A DNA stretch of 64,000 nt. Origin: JABAAE01 sp905480545. GTDB lineage: Bacteria > Planctomycetota > Planctomycetia > Pirellulales > Pirellulaceae. Location of the stretch: assembly GCA_943788025.1 (NCBI GenBank), contig CALSOR010000018.1, positions 62,001 to 126,000 on the forward strand, read 5' to 3'. The notes under the pieces were generated by a model. That model was not told where the DNA came from. It was given only the letters and a program-made list of their open reading frames with translations, and ran no database searches. Shown piece by piece: positions 1-9,373 of this stretch (position 1 is its first letter; every line of letters starts with the position of its first letter). The position numbers and the translations under genes were made by a program.

Positions 1-178
1 TGTACGGACTCGCTATCGGAAAAATCGCTCGTCAACGTTGGCGGTTTCAGAACCGGTGCGACCCATTTTGCGTAAAATTGCGGCATTGTTTGCCCCGCAG
101 CTTCGGCCCAGTTTTACGTCTGGCAGTTCCTGATTGCCCTCGCCCTACCCGAGGATGAAACATCAGCCCGTCGTTTTC
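1..178. other. left edge, no gene recognised
   Basis: Short stretch downstream of the minus-strand peptidase gene. Short open frames run in from the left edge, but none gives a peptide I recognise. It could be the 3' end of an upstream gene. Confidence 0.3.
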
Positions 179-2422
179 CTACAGGTGCTCCAAAAAGAAT
201 TCGGTCATCAACTTCCGAAGATGGGGAGTCGTGTTTTGATATTCGCGAATGGAATGTGACCGATTAGGATAGGCCATCATCTCGAACTGTTTATCGTTTG
301 CAATCAGCTTGTTAATTAGTAACTCCATGGTCTGGTAATGGCAATTGTCGTCGCCGGTGCCGTGGATCAAAAGCAGTTTGCCCTTTAAGTTTTGAGCATG
401 GGAAATGGGCGAACCGTTTTTGAATCCCTCTGGATTTAACTGCGGCGTTTGCATGTACCGCTCTTGATAGATGGTGTCATAATATTTTTGATCAGGAACC
501 GGAGCTACAGATATGCCAACTTGATAAAGGTTGGGGTATTGAAACATTGCGTTTAAGGTCGATGAACCGCCGCCGCTCCATCCCCAAATGCCGACACGCT
601 CGCGATCGAGGAACGAATATTTGCCCAACAACTGCTTGAGGGCGGCAGCTTGATCAGACGCGTTGATAACGCCAATTTTTTTATAGATGGCTTTCCGCCA
701 TGCGACACCGCGCGGGCACTTAGCGCCTCGATTGTCAAAACTTGCGATGACGTACCCGTGTTCGCAAAGCAGCCGGTGCCACATGTAATTTCTACTGTCC
801 CATCGATCCGTAACCGTCGTTCCCCAGGGTTCACCGTAAACGAATACGATGACCGGATATTTTTTTCCATCTTCGGCATTAAAATCCGGAGGATACATCA
901 ACGCAGTGTCGATCTTTAAATTGCCACCCGAACCATCGTCAATATTTAGTTCCACAAATTCCTGTTTGATCCTTGCCAACGATTCCATGCGTTGTTTGAC
1001 CTCTGGGTTATCTTCCTCGGTTCTTATAATGCTGTGGTCAGACAACCTGATCATCTCGGTCGTTGGAGGCACCCCAAGCTGGGATCGTGTGTGGATAGCC
1101 GTCATTCCATCGGCGGACACCGAATAGTCATGCCAGCCCACTTGGTCCGTCGGCGTCATTCGTTTCAGAGATGAATTGCCAAACGACTGGCGAAAAAGGT
1201 ATCGGGACTTCGAATCGCGAGGCGATGCCTGAAACAAACAGTACTTTTCTTCCAGGTCGATTCGGTACAACTGAACAATATCAAACGCACCTGGCGTCAA
1301 CAGTCGCTGATTTCCCGTTTCGACATCAACGAGATAGACATGCTTCCAGCCGTCCCGCTCACTAACAAAGGTAAACTGTTTGGCAGAGGGAGTGAATTGA
1401 ATCTGTTCACAGACTTCCACCCAAGCTTTATCTTTGTCTTCAAACACGATCCGGAATTCGCCGGTCGTAGAATCCACGGCATAGACCGTGTTGGTATTTT
1501 GTAGACGGTTCAGCCGCTGCATCAAAAACTCTTTCGAGCCTGGAATCCAATCCAGTTTGGCCGGATAGTGTTCGCGTGGATCACCCGGAAACTCAACGTA
1601 CTTCGTCTTGCCTAAATCCAAGTCGTAAATGCCAATCGAAACTGCCGAATTCGTTGTCCCTACTTTGGGATACTGAAACTGAATCAGGCGTGGGTAGAGT
1701 TCATCGGTATTGTTGATCATCGTAAACAGACCGACCTTGCTGGTATCAAATCGCCAAAAAACGATCTTGGAGCCGTCATCACTCCACGCAAAACCATCAC
1801 GCAAATCTAGTTCTTCCTCGTACACCCAATCGGAAGTTCCGTTGATAATGAACTCGTTTGGTGTTTCGGTGATCTGTTGGATCTTTCCGCTGACCAGACT
1901 TTCGATATAGACATTTCGTTCACGGACGTAGGCAACGCTTTTTCCGTCTGGCGAAAACTTGGCAAACATCAGAGCTGCCGGTTGGGCATCAATACCGCCT
2001 AGTTTTTTGACACCTCCGTTCTCTAAATCGGCAACCCAATAGTCACCCCGTGTGTTGTACCTCCAGACTCGCTTGGTATTGTTAAAAATCAATACCTTTG
2101 TGTTGTCCTTGAAAACCTGAAAGCTGTCGATGTCGATTGGCTTGGACTCCCCCTGTGGGATCAAATTGGAAGCCGGAATCAAAATCTCGTTATCTTGCTG
2201 GCCAAGGGGATCGACCAGAACGATGTCATTTCCTTTCCCGTTGGCCACCTTCCGTTTTACAAAGAACTTGCCTCCAGAAGGCATCCAATTGACCGAATAG
2301 CTACGCGCGTTAAATTCGCCTGCCTTGAAAATTCGGTCAACAGTCAACGAATTCTGCTGCCCCCAAACACAAGGCGCAGCAAGCAACAACAGAATCAGAC
2401 AGACTACATAATGACGTGCCAT
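179..2422 (-). CDS. S9 family peptidase, dipeptidyl-peptidase IV-like
   Basis: Secreted serine exopeptidase of the prolyl oligopeptidase clan, expected to remove N-terminal dipeptides from peptides in the periplasm or at the cell surface. The 747-residue product starts with a signal peptide (hydrophobic residues 7-20, then QQ). A DPPIV N-terminal beta-propeller region covers about residues 90-460 and contains the acidic DWVYEEE motif that in DPP-IV enzymes holds the substrate N-terminus. The C-terminal alpha/beta-hydrolase domain (about 520-747) has the nucleophile in GWSGGG (Ser616), Asp691 in HGTGDDNCH and His723 in RSHS, so the triad is complete. Length is normal for the family. The gene stands alone on the minus strand. 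Exact substrate preference cannot be read from sequence. Confidence 0.93.
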   Translation of the reverse strand: MARHYVVCLILLLLAAPCVWGQQNSLTVDRIFKAGEFNARSYSVNWMPSGGKFFVKRKVANGKGNDIVLVDPLGQQDNEILIPASNLIPQGESKPIDIDSFQVFKDNTKVLIFNNTKRVWRYNTRGDYWVADLENGGVKKLGGIDAQPAALMFAKFSPDGKSVAYVRERNVYIESLVSGKIQQITETPNEFIINGTSDWVYEEELDLRDGFAWSDDGSKIVFWRFDTSKVGLFTMINNTDELYPRLIQFQYPKVGTTNSAVSIGIYDLDLGKTKYVEFPGDPREHYPAKLDWIPGSKEFLMQRLNRLQNTNTVYAVDSTTGEFRIVFEDKDKAWVEVCEQIQFTPSAKQFTFVSERDGWKHVYLVDVETGNQRLLTPGAFDIVQLYRIDLEEKYCLFQASPRDSKSRYLFRQSFGNSSLKRMTPTDQVGWHDYSVSADGMTAIHTRSQLGVPPTTEMIRLSDHSIIRTEEDNPEVKQRMESLARIKQEFVELNIDDGSGGNLKIDTALMYPPDFNAEDGKKYPVIVFVYGEPWGTTVTDRWDSRNYMWHRLLCEHGYVIASFDNRGAKCPRGVAWRKAIYKKIGVINASDQAAALKQLLGKYSFLDRERVGIWGWSGGGSSTLNAMFQYPNLYQVGISVAPVPDQKYYDTIYQERYMQTPQLNPEGFKNGSPISHAQNLKGKLLLIHGTGDDNCHYQTMELLINKLIANDKQFEMMAYPNRSHSIREYQNTTPHLRKLMTEFFLEHL

Positions 2423-2704
2423 TTTATTTTCGGTCTCCGGTCAGGTCTCAAAGTAACGTACCAATTGTATCTGGAACCACGATGCTGTGTTGGTCCGCGT
2501 TTTCTACCATGCAGAAGAGTGTACTTATTCGCACTGCTGTCGCCGCAATTGGTCATTTCAGGCCCTGCGAGAATCTTTGGGTCAACTTTGGATAAACGAA
2601 CTGTCGGCATCGACATTGATTGCCCGCGTCTACCGCCCAAATTGCTGCGTGGCTTTCTCGATTTGGAAAGTGCTAATCACGTCGACAGCCCCGATTTTCA
2701 GTCT

Positions 2705-3083
2705 TTATTGCCAAAACAGAAAAATGGCAGCCTTCTTTTGTTGATTGCGATGGTAAGCCGCCAGTTTACCATCTGCCGCTCGCTTGAAATCACCCAAAAA
2801 ATTTTTGAATTGCCGTGTGACCACCGGAGACCAACTTTGGGGCGTCGGACTTAGCGTTTTTGCGGGAAAGCTTGCTGATCTCAACATTGCGATTTTTGAT
2901 GAATTCGTTAATTCGTTTCTGATACTTATGAAATTCGTCTGAGACCTCATCTCGCATCTCTTGCAGTGTTGTCGGATCGTCGTTGCCAGTCACCGTGAAG
3001 GTGACATAAGCCTGAGTTACCGCGAAAAACTGCAATCCCAAGTTCTTCTGCTGGACAAATGCGAAATCGAATTTTTTAGCCAT
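2705..3083 (-). pseudogene. small uncharacterised protein, apparently frameshifted
   Basis: An open frame from ATG at 3083 (preceded by a GAGAG-type ribosome site) gives a hydrophilic protein beginning MAKKFDFAFVQQKN and stops at 2790 after AIQKFFG. The next frame continues over the same DNA with a charged helix-like stretch (FKNFLGDFKRAADGKLAAYH) to a stop at 2705. The switch lies in an A/T homopolymer near 2800, so the real product may be about 125 residues with a single-base indel, or the gene may truly end at 2790. No family was recognised. A longer upstream start (3218) is open but lacks support. The gene may be functional, frameshifted or a relic. Confidence 0.35.
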
Positions 3084-3415
3084 TGTAACTCTCGCGACGC
3101 ATATCTTTTTAGGGATGGAGGATGCTTTTGCTTTGCAAGAAGCAGTGTAACCCTGAGCAAGTCCCGTCAGCCGATAAAGAGCGTTGAATTGAACCCTACT
3201 TTGAATGGCGGCATGCAACTCGCGAACGACCGGACTGTTATTGGTTCGTGCGTCTGTTATCCGACTTAGGACTCATTGAATCGACCAATGAACGAATCCC
3301 CGATCCACGCGGACCAAATTCCAATGTGATACTTTGCCAAAAAAAAAATAGCAATTCTCTTTTTTTCCGACTTCCAACTGCGAACCGTATTCACAATAAG
3401 ATTGACTTTCGATTT
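3084..3415. other. intergenic, A/T runs
   Basis: No gene seen. Near 3340-3367 a run of about ten A is followed after a dozen bases by a run of about eight T. They could pair as a weak A:T hairpin downstream of nothing obvious. It is too weak to call a terminator. Confidence 0.3.
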
Positions 3416-4177
3416 TTACTTCTCAATCATATTTTTGAGCGTGGGAACAATCGCTTTGGCCCAGATTTCGTGCCCCTTTTCGCTGGGGTGTGTTGTATCA
3501 GGCATCATTTCTTTTGAGAGCATCCCCTTGTCGTCAAGAAACTTAGATCCGATATCCATGTAAGTGACGTTGGGAATGTTGTTTAGAAGCTTGGGAAGGT
3601 ACGAGTTGAGCTCTATAATCTGTTTGCGATGTGGATGATCGAGATTCCGCCGCCGTGGAAAAACTCCCAAGACGAGAATCTTCATATTGGGGTACGTCTT
3701 GTTAAGCTGTCGCGCAATCGCTTGGACACCTTCGGCAGCTTGCATGGGCTTGTCACTTCCCCAGCAAATGTTGTTCGTACCGATCATGAGCGCTGCGGCT
3801 TTGGGAGGCGTCTTCAGCTTGGGAAGATGTTCAAGTCGCCATAAAACGTGGTTAGTGCGATCACCGCCAAAACCTAAATTCAGGGCATTAAGAGGGGTAA
3901 AGTATTTCTCCCATACAGGTGCCCCCGGGCCATCTTTGTCAAAGTTGTGCGTGATCGAATCGCCGACCATTAGCAGTTCAATCTTTTTGTCTTTCTTCGG
4001 ATCGTTTGCTGCTTCAATCTCGGCAATCTTTTCCGAGTGACGGGAAAACCACCACGATGAAAGGCGAACCTGACTTGTAATAGAAGGGTGATTTTTTACG
4101 ACGTCATCGGCCATCACCGCCGTGGACAGGCTGGTTGAGGCAAATGAAATCAAAATGGAAACTGAAAAGCGATTCAT
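3416..4177 (-). CDS. SGNH/GDSL-type secreted hydrolase
   Basis: A lipase/acylhydrolase-like esterase of the platelet-activating-factor acetylhydrolase type, probably acting on acyl or acetyl esters of glycans outside the cytoplasm. I chose ATG 4177 over the longer frame to 4270 because it has an AGAGGAAA ribosome site and gives a proper signal peptide (SILISFASTSLSTA, cleavage near residue 23). The 253-residue product shows block I GDSI (Ser74), the FGGD glycine block (102-106), block III GTNN (Asn136) and block V DTTHPS (Asp227, His230), so all catalytic elements are present. It diverges from the ThuA-sulfatase cluster across a 423-base gap and could belong to the same polysaccharide-processing programme (inference). 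Confidence 0.9.
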   Translation of the reverse strand: MNRFSVSILISFASTSLSTAVMADDVVKNHPSITSQVRLSSWWFSRHSEKIAEIEAANDPKKDKKIELLMVGDSITHNFDKDGPGAPVWEKYFTPLNALNLGFGGDRTNHVLWRLEHLPKLKTPPKAAALMIGTNNICWGSDKPMQAAEGVQAIARQLNKTYPNMKILVLGVFPRRRNLDHPHRKQIIELNSYLPKLLNNIPNVTYMDIGSKFLDDKGMLSKEMMPDTTHPSEKGHEIWAKAIVPTLKNMIEK

Positions 4178-4600
4178 TTGAACTTTTCCTCTGAACTGCG
4201 TCGAAGGGAACAGAAATTGGGATGATTGCAACAAATCCGAGGTCGTTTGTTTTGAAACAAAGCATTTCATCGCAAAATAGTATAGCGTAGCAGGACAGCA
4301 AGTTGTTTTTTGGCAGCCCGATTCGGTAGATATTCACCCATGAGCATCGAAGCGTGTTCTCAATTTCCAGTAGCGTTTTCTCAATCTACAATGGAAACCA
4401 CTCAAAACTTTAATTAAGTAGATTTAAGAGAAATCAGAAATTCGAAGCCGACCGTGAAGTCTTACGACTTAGGCTACGATGTTTGTACTTAGCTTAACGC
4501 TTTTTGAATACGATAACAGATTTTGCTCCAGAACGTCTAAGAAGCTTGTCGCCCTTTACCAGAGCGATTTCGCTCAATCACCAAACGTGAGACTCCAATA
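4178..4600. promoter_or_regulatory. divergent intergenic region
   Basis: This gap separates the starts of the minus-strand SGNH hydrolase and the plus-strand ThuA-like gene, so it must hold promoters for both. It is AT-rich between about 4380 and 4440. No convincing -35/-10 pair or operator repeat could be picked out by eye. Confidence 0.35.
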
Positions 4601-5665
4601 ATGAATGTCAATTTTAACAGTCGCAGAGTGCTTGCTTTCGTGTGCGTAATGATGCTGTCGGTCACTTGCAATCGCGTAACCAATGCAATGCAAGATCTTC
4701 AGCCCCTTTTAAAACCGACAAAGCCACAGAAATCTACAGCGACTTTGTCCGTTGACACTTCAGGCAATTACTCAGTTGAAAACTCGGAAGATGAATCAAA
4801 CGCAAATCAACAAGACAAAAAGAAAATCGTTTTCATTTCCGGTTCGCCTAGTCACGGAATGATGAAGCATGAGCATCGTGCTGGAAACATGATCCTGGCC
4901 GATGCCCTTAATCGATCGGGTTTAGCCGTCGACGCCAAACTGGTACCTCACTATGGATACCCCAGGGATGAATCGATTCTCAAAGGTGCAGCAACCGTTG
5001 TGATTTTTTGCACTGGACATCAAGGGCATGTGCTGAACTCGCATCTCGAAGAGTTCGATAAACTGATGAAATCGGGAACTGGCGTTGTGATGATTCATTG
5101 GGCGACTGAAGCCGTGAAGGGAAAGCCGGGCAAAAAATTTCTCGAATGGATGGGCGGTTTCTGTGAATTGGATTGGTCCGTCAATCCTCACTGGACACCA
5201 AATTTCAAGGAATTTCCAAACCACCCCATTTCCAATGGCGTCAAGCCATTCCGTGCAAATGATGAGTGGTACTACCACATGCGATTCGTCAACAACATGA
5301 AAGGTGTTACGCCCATTCTGTCAGACCTTCCCGGACCGGAAACCTTGCGTCGCCGGGATGGTCCGCGCAGCGGAAATCCTGCTGTTCGCAAAGCGGTCGC
5401 AGCAGGAGAGAAGCAGGTAGTTGCTTGGGCTTATGATCGTCCATCGGGAGGCCGTGGCTTTGGTTTTACCGGAGCTCACAACCACGAAAGTTGGCGGGAC
5501 GAAAACTTCCGCAAGGTGGTACTCAATGCAATTCTCTGGACCGCGAATGTAAATATCCCTAAAGAAGGCTGCCCCTCCCCTAAAGTGAGTGATTCGCGAA
5601 TCAAAGAGAACCTCGACAACCAAAAATCAAGTAAAAACAAAAACGCACGCGAAACCGCTAAATGA
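4601..5665 (+). CDS. ThuA-like domain protein (secreted)
   Basis: ThuA-like proteins have a class I glutamine-amidotransferase fold and are common in planctomycete sugar and polysaccharide clusters; their reaction is not settled. The N-terminus has a hydrophobic segment (about residues 9-28) consistent with export. The ThuA domain covers about residues 74-320: KKKIVFISGSPSHG at its start, a central GVVMIHWATEAVKGKPG stretch, an NPHW and NHPI region, and a GFGFTGAHNHESW motif near the end. The tail is short, polar and lysine-rich. It is followed after 45 bases by a sulfatase on the same strand, so the two are probably co-transcribed. This context suggests a role in sulfated-sugar breakdown. 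Confidence 0.85.
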   Translation: MNVNFNSRRVLAFVCVMMLSVTCNRVTNAMQDLQPLLKPTKPQKSTATLSVDTSGNYSVENSEDESNANQQDKKKIVFISGSPSHGMMKHEHRAGNMILADALNRSGLAVDAKLVPHYGYPRDESILKGAATVVIFCTGHQGHVLNSHLEEFDKLMKSGTGVVMIHWATEAVKGKPGKKFLEWMGGFCELDWSVNPHWTPNFKEFPNHPISNGVKPFRANDEWYYHMRFVNNMKGVTPILSDLPGPETLRRRDGPRSGNPAVRKAVAAGEKQVVAWAYDRPSGGRGFGFTGAHNHESWRDENFRKVVLNAILWTANVNIPKEGCPSPKVSDSRIKENLDNQKSSKNKNARETAK

Positions 5666-5710
5666 CCATCGCTAGTCTCAAGACCAGGAGGTCAGGAAAC
5701 AAAACTCATC

Positions 5711-7207
5711 ATGCAATTGCTTGCAATCATCGTCGTTCTCTGCACATTTGTTTTCGACACGATGGCAGCCGAGACCCGCCCCAACATCCTTTTCTGTATT
5801 TCTGACGATCAAAGCTACGCCCATACCGGTGCCAATGGCGATCCGTTAATTAAGACGCCTGCGTTTGATCGAATTGCTCGTGAAGGCCTGCTGTTTACTC
5901 ATGCCTATTGTGACGCTCCCACATGCGGGCCTTCGCGATCAGCGATCCTTACGGGCCAACACATCTGGCGTTTGGAAGAAGCCGGCAATATCCACAGCAC
6001 TCTTCCCGCAAAGTTCGCGACCTACACGGAACTGTTGGCCCAGGTCGGATACTCCGTCGCTTACACAGGAAAAGGATGGAGCCCCGGCAGACTTGAGCCT
6101 GGCGGCCGCAAGTCCAATCCTGCTGGTCAAAGATTCAACAGGCGAAAATTGAAGCCGCCGTTCACGAGCATTAGCGGCACAGACTACGCAGGGAATTTTG
6201 AAGAATTCTTGGAAAAAGTCCCCAAGGGTAAACCGTTTTGCTTTTGGCTGGGAACATCCGAACCGCATCGGGGTTTTCAGAAAGGGGCAGGGAAACTAAC
6301 CGGTAAAGATCCGTCCAAGGTAATTGTGCCACCGACCTTTCCGGATAACGATATCGTACGCAATGATATTCTGGATTATCTCGTGGAGGTCGAGTATTTC
6401 GACACCATGGTTGCGCGGGCGATCGCTGCGATTGAAGCCCGAGGTGAAACTGAAAACACCATTGTCGTGATCACCAGTGATCATGGAATGCCATTTCCAC
6501 GAGCAAAAGCCAGTCTTTATGACGCAGGTTCGCGAGTCCCTTTGGCAATCCGTTGGCCGAAAACAATCCGCAAAGCCAGCCGCGTCAAATCGTTCGTAAA
6601 CCTCAGCGACTTAGCCCCCACTTTCCTGGAGGCAGCTGGTCTAAGGCCTCCTCCTGAGATGACGGGGCGCAGCTTGTTGGATACCTTTAGAAAACCACGC
6701 ACAATCCAGCGTGACGCAGCCTTCATCGCTATGGAACGTCATGATGGGTGCCGAAAAGGCGGTAAAGGGTATCCCTGCCGAGCCATTCGGGCAAAAGATT
6801 ATCTTTACATTTACAACTTCGAACCGACTCGCTGGCCGTCTGGATCGCCAAATGCGAGCGACTGCGCGCGATCCATTCCTTTTGGCGAAATCGACAGTTC
6901 CCCTACCAAGAAGTTCATGATGGAACATGGAGACCAAAACGAATCAGCACAGCTGGCTGAACTAGCATTTGGAAAGCGCCCCGCAGAGGAAATTTATGAC
7001 TTAAAGAACGACCCTCATCAAATGGATAATATTGCCGGATCGATTGGGATAAAGGCGACGCAGGCAATGCTCCGTAAAAAACTCTTTGATTACCTAAAAA
7101 AGACCCGCGATCCGCGCGTCGTTGGTGGCCCCGTCAATTGGGACTACTACCCGTATTATGGTAAAATCACGACAAAGGGATGGTCGGTCGATGCAAAGCC
7201 TCGATAA
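5711..7207 (+). CDS. secreted sulfatase, heparan N-sulfatase-like
   Basis: Type I sulfatase expected to hydrolyse sulfate groups from carbohydrates outside the cytoplasm. A signal peptide (residues 1-20) precedes RPNILFCISDDQS, with metal-binding Asp32-Asp33. The formylglycine site is CGPSR with Cys72, in the dominant CxPSR form, so activation by a formylglycine-generating enzyme encoded elsewhere is needed. A second metal/active-site motif is ITSDHGMPFPRAK. The sequence resembles the N-sulfoglucosamine sulfohydrolase branch more than arylsulfatase A; substrate remains uncertain. An AGGAGG lies at 5686-5691 but is about 19 bases from the ATG, unusually distant. The preceding gene is ThuA-like and another sulfatase follows. 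Confidence 0.92.
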   Translation: MQLLAIIVVLCTFVFDTMAAETRPNILFCISDDQSYAHTGANGDPLIKTPAFDRIAREGLLFTHAYCDAPTCGPSRSAILTGQHIWRLEEAGNIHSTLPAKFATYTELLAQVGYSVAYTGKGWSPGRLEPGGRKSNPAGQRFNRRKLKPPFTSISGTDYAGNFEEFLEKVPKGKPFCFWLGTSEPHRGFQKGAGKLTGKDPSKVIVPPTFPDNDIVRNDILDYLVEVEYFDTMVARAIAAIEARGETENTIVVITSDHGMPFPRAKASLYDAGSRVPLAIRWPKTIRKASRVKSFVNLSDLAPTFLEAAGLRPPPEMTGRSLLDTFRKPRTIQRDAAFIAMERHDGCRKGGKGYPCRAIRAKDYLYIYNFEPTRWPSGSPNASDCARSIPFGEIDSSPTKKFMMEHGDQNESAQLAELAFGKRPAEEIYDLKNDPHQMDNIAGSIGIKATQAMLRKKLFDYLKKTRDPRVVGGPVNWDYYPYYGKITTKGWSVDAKPR

Positions 7208-7375
7208 GAACGGTCGCATTTGTAAAACGGATTAACACGGTCGACAACGCCAATCGCTCAGCCCCTGACGATTTCCGCCATTCTCAATTTTGCGTTTGAA
7301 TTATTGTTTGCCTGAGTGGCAATATCGACTTGCATCCGAGTTCCTAAAGATTAATTTCGCAGCGAGAATCAAACC

Positions 7376-9373
7376 ATGAGAATTTGGCGAATCATCCACT
7401 TGCTTTCGATCTGTGTCGCGATAACCCCCGCAACCTGCATTGAAGTGTGCGGCCAGCAAAAGTTCAATGTCATTTTTTTTCTCGTGGATGATCTTGGATG
7501 GTCTGATGTGGGTTGCTACGGCAGCACGTTCTACGAAACGCCAGCGATCGACAAATTGCGAAACGAAGGAATGCTTTTCAAAAATGCCTACTCGACTTGC
7601 CATGTCTGCTCGCCGAGTCGCGCAAGCATCTTGACCGGAAAATATCCGGCGCGTACCAAACTGACCGAATGGCTCGGCGGGCGACCCGAACGCGAGTTTG
7701 AGAAGTTGCATCACGGCCAAAAGATCACAGCGCTTCCTGACGAAGAACAAACACTGGCGGAGACATTAGGAAAACATGGTTACGCGACTGCGAATTATGG
7801 CAAAGCGCACCTGAACAGGAACCCTACAACTTACGGTTTTGATGAAGCAATTACGGGATGGGTTCGGTCCTATTATCACCCGTTCTCGCCAACGTATACA
7901 AAAACGCTGCCCGCAAAAAAGGGTGATTACTATACGGACAAACTTACCGATTCGGCCATTGATTTCATTGAAAGACACAAAGATCGGCCGTTCTTTGTTC
8001 ACTTGGAACACTTTTCTGTTCATGATCCAATCCAGGGCCGCAAGGATCTGGTCAAAAAATACGAAAAGAAGCTTGCAGCAATGCCGCGTGATGAAGGACC
8101 GGATTATATCTTGGAGCCCAATCCCGATGGCCCAGCAATTGGGAAAAACAAACTTCAAACGCTTACAAAAAACGACGACAACGACTTGCATCAACGTGAA
8201 CGTGTGTGGTGGGTGAAGCAAAGGCAGGACAATGTCGAGTTTGCAGGAATGGTTGGGGCGACGGATGAAAGCCTTGGTCGAATCCGCTCGAAATTGAAAG
8301 AGTTGGGATTGGAAAAAAATACCATCATCGTTTTTACGTCCGACAATGGAGGGATGGCCGCATCGAATCAATATCGTGGAATCGATCACCCTCGCGAAAC
8401 GTTAAATTCGCAATTCGCAAGCTCCAATTTGCCGCTTCGCGGGGCCAAAGGCTGGAACTACGAAGGAGGAATTCGTGTGCCCTTAATTGTTCATTGGCCG
8501 GGTAATATTCAGCCCCATTCCACCTCGCAATCGGTGGTCACCGGAACGGATTTCTACCCAACCCTGCTGGAAATGTTAAACCTGCCTGCTATGCCAAAAC
8601 AACATCTCGATGGTCGAAGCTTCGTTCCTGCTTTGAAATCCGAAGATTACGATCGTGGGCCCATTTACTGGCACTTTCCCCACTACAGCAATCATGGCTA
8701 TCAAAGTCCAGGCGGTGCGATTCGATCCGGAGATTACAAGTTGCTTGAATATTACGAAAACGGAACGGTTCAACTTTTTAACTTGAAAAATGATATTGGT
8801 GAACAAAACGACCTTGCGAATTCCCACCCCGAGATCACTAAAAAACTAAAGAAGATGCTGCATTGTTGGCGGGAGGAAGTCGACGCTAAAATGCCCTATC
8901 CCAAAACAGCAACTTCAAAGCCCGCACCCGGATCTCGGGTTTCCAAACGGAAGGGCAACTTGCCTACCGACGTCGATAAATTTGCACCCGGTTGGAAGAT
9001 CAAAAACTGGGGCGGCCCCTCGATGAAACCTGGTTTACGCGAGAAATGGCAAGGTCGCGATGACGTGTTGGTCACACACCCCAAGAGTTGCCAAGTGCCA
9101 TGTGTTTTATCCCGTGATGCCAAAGTCACGTTTGGCAAATCAACCACGCTGAGGTTCGCTGTTAACAATCATCCGAACGCAAACTGGACGCTCATCGCGC
9201 GCATTAATGGTGTCGAAGTCCTGAAAAAATCGATTGACGAATCCAGGTGGAAAGAATTTCGATTAGACCTATCGAAGCACGTCGGAAAAACCGTAAAAAT
9301 CGAGTTGGAAAATCGGGCGAGTGACTGGTCGTTCGAAGCTGCTTACTGGAATCGGATTGAATTCACAAAATAG
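7376..9373 (+). CDS. secreted sulfatase with C-terminal accessory domain
   Basis: Type I sulfatase of the arylsulfatase A-like group. A signal peptide (about 1-27) precedes NVIFFLVDDLGWSDVGCYG, which supplies metal ligands Asp38-Asp39. The maturation site is CSPSR with Cys78, and TSDNGGM supplies later metal ligands. The sulfatase core ends near residue 510 with a typical QLFNLKNDIGEQNDLA stretch. About 130 further residues follow: a linker, then a beta-rich region (about 565-665) resembling a carbohydrate-binding or beta-sandwich module, which is not part of a minimal sulfatase. The gene lies 168 bases after the previous sulfatase on the same strand. Substrate is unknown. Confidence 0.92.
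   Translation: MRIWRIIHLLSICVAITPATCIEVCGQQKFNVIFFLVDDLGWSDVGCYGSTFYETPAIDKLRNEGMLFKNAYSTCHVCSPSRASILTGKYPARTKLTEWLGGRPEREFEKLHHGQKITALPDEEQTLAETLGKHGYATANYGKAHLNRNPTTYGFDEAITGWVRSYYHPFSPTYTKTLPAKKGDYYTDKLTDSAIDFIERHKDRPFFVHLEHFSVHDPIQGRKDLVKKYEKKLAAMPRDEGPDYILEPNPDGPAIGKNKLQTLTKNDDNDLHQRERVWWVKQRQDNVEFAGMVGATDESLGRIRSKLKELGLEKNTIIVFTSDNGGMAASNQYRGIDHPRETLNSQFASSNLPLRGAKGWNYEGGIRVPLIVHWPGNIQPHSTSQSVVTGTDFYPTLLEMLNLPAMPKQHLDGRSFVPALKSEDYDRGPIYWHFPHYSNHGYQSPGGAIRSGDYKLLEYYENGTVQLFNLKNDIGEQNDLANSHPEITKKLKKMLHCWREEVDAKMPYPKTATSKPAPGSRVSKRKGNLPTDVDKFAPGWKIKNWGGPSMKPGLREKWQGRDDVLVTHPKSCQVPCVLSRDAKVTFGKSTTLRFAVNNHPNANWTLIARINGVEVLKKSIDESRWKEFRLDLSKHVGKTVKIELENRASDWSFEAAYWNRIEFTK

Noticed and set aside
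2195..2854. 219-residue plus-strand open frame
   Set aside because: Mostly antisense to the peptidase gene; no start site or family, low-complexity composition.
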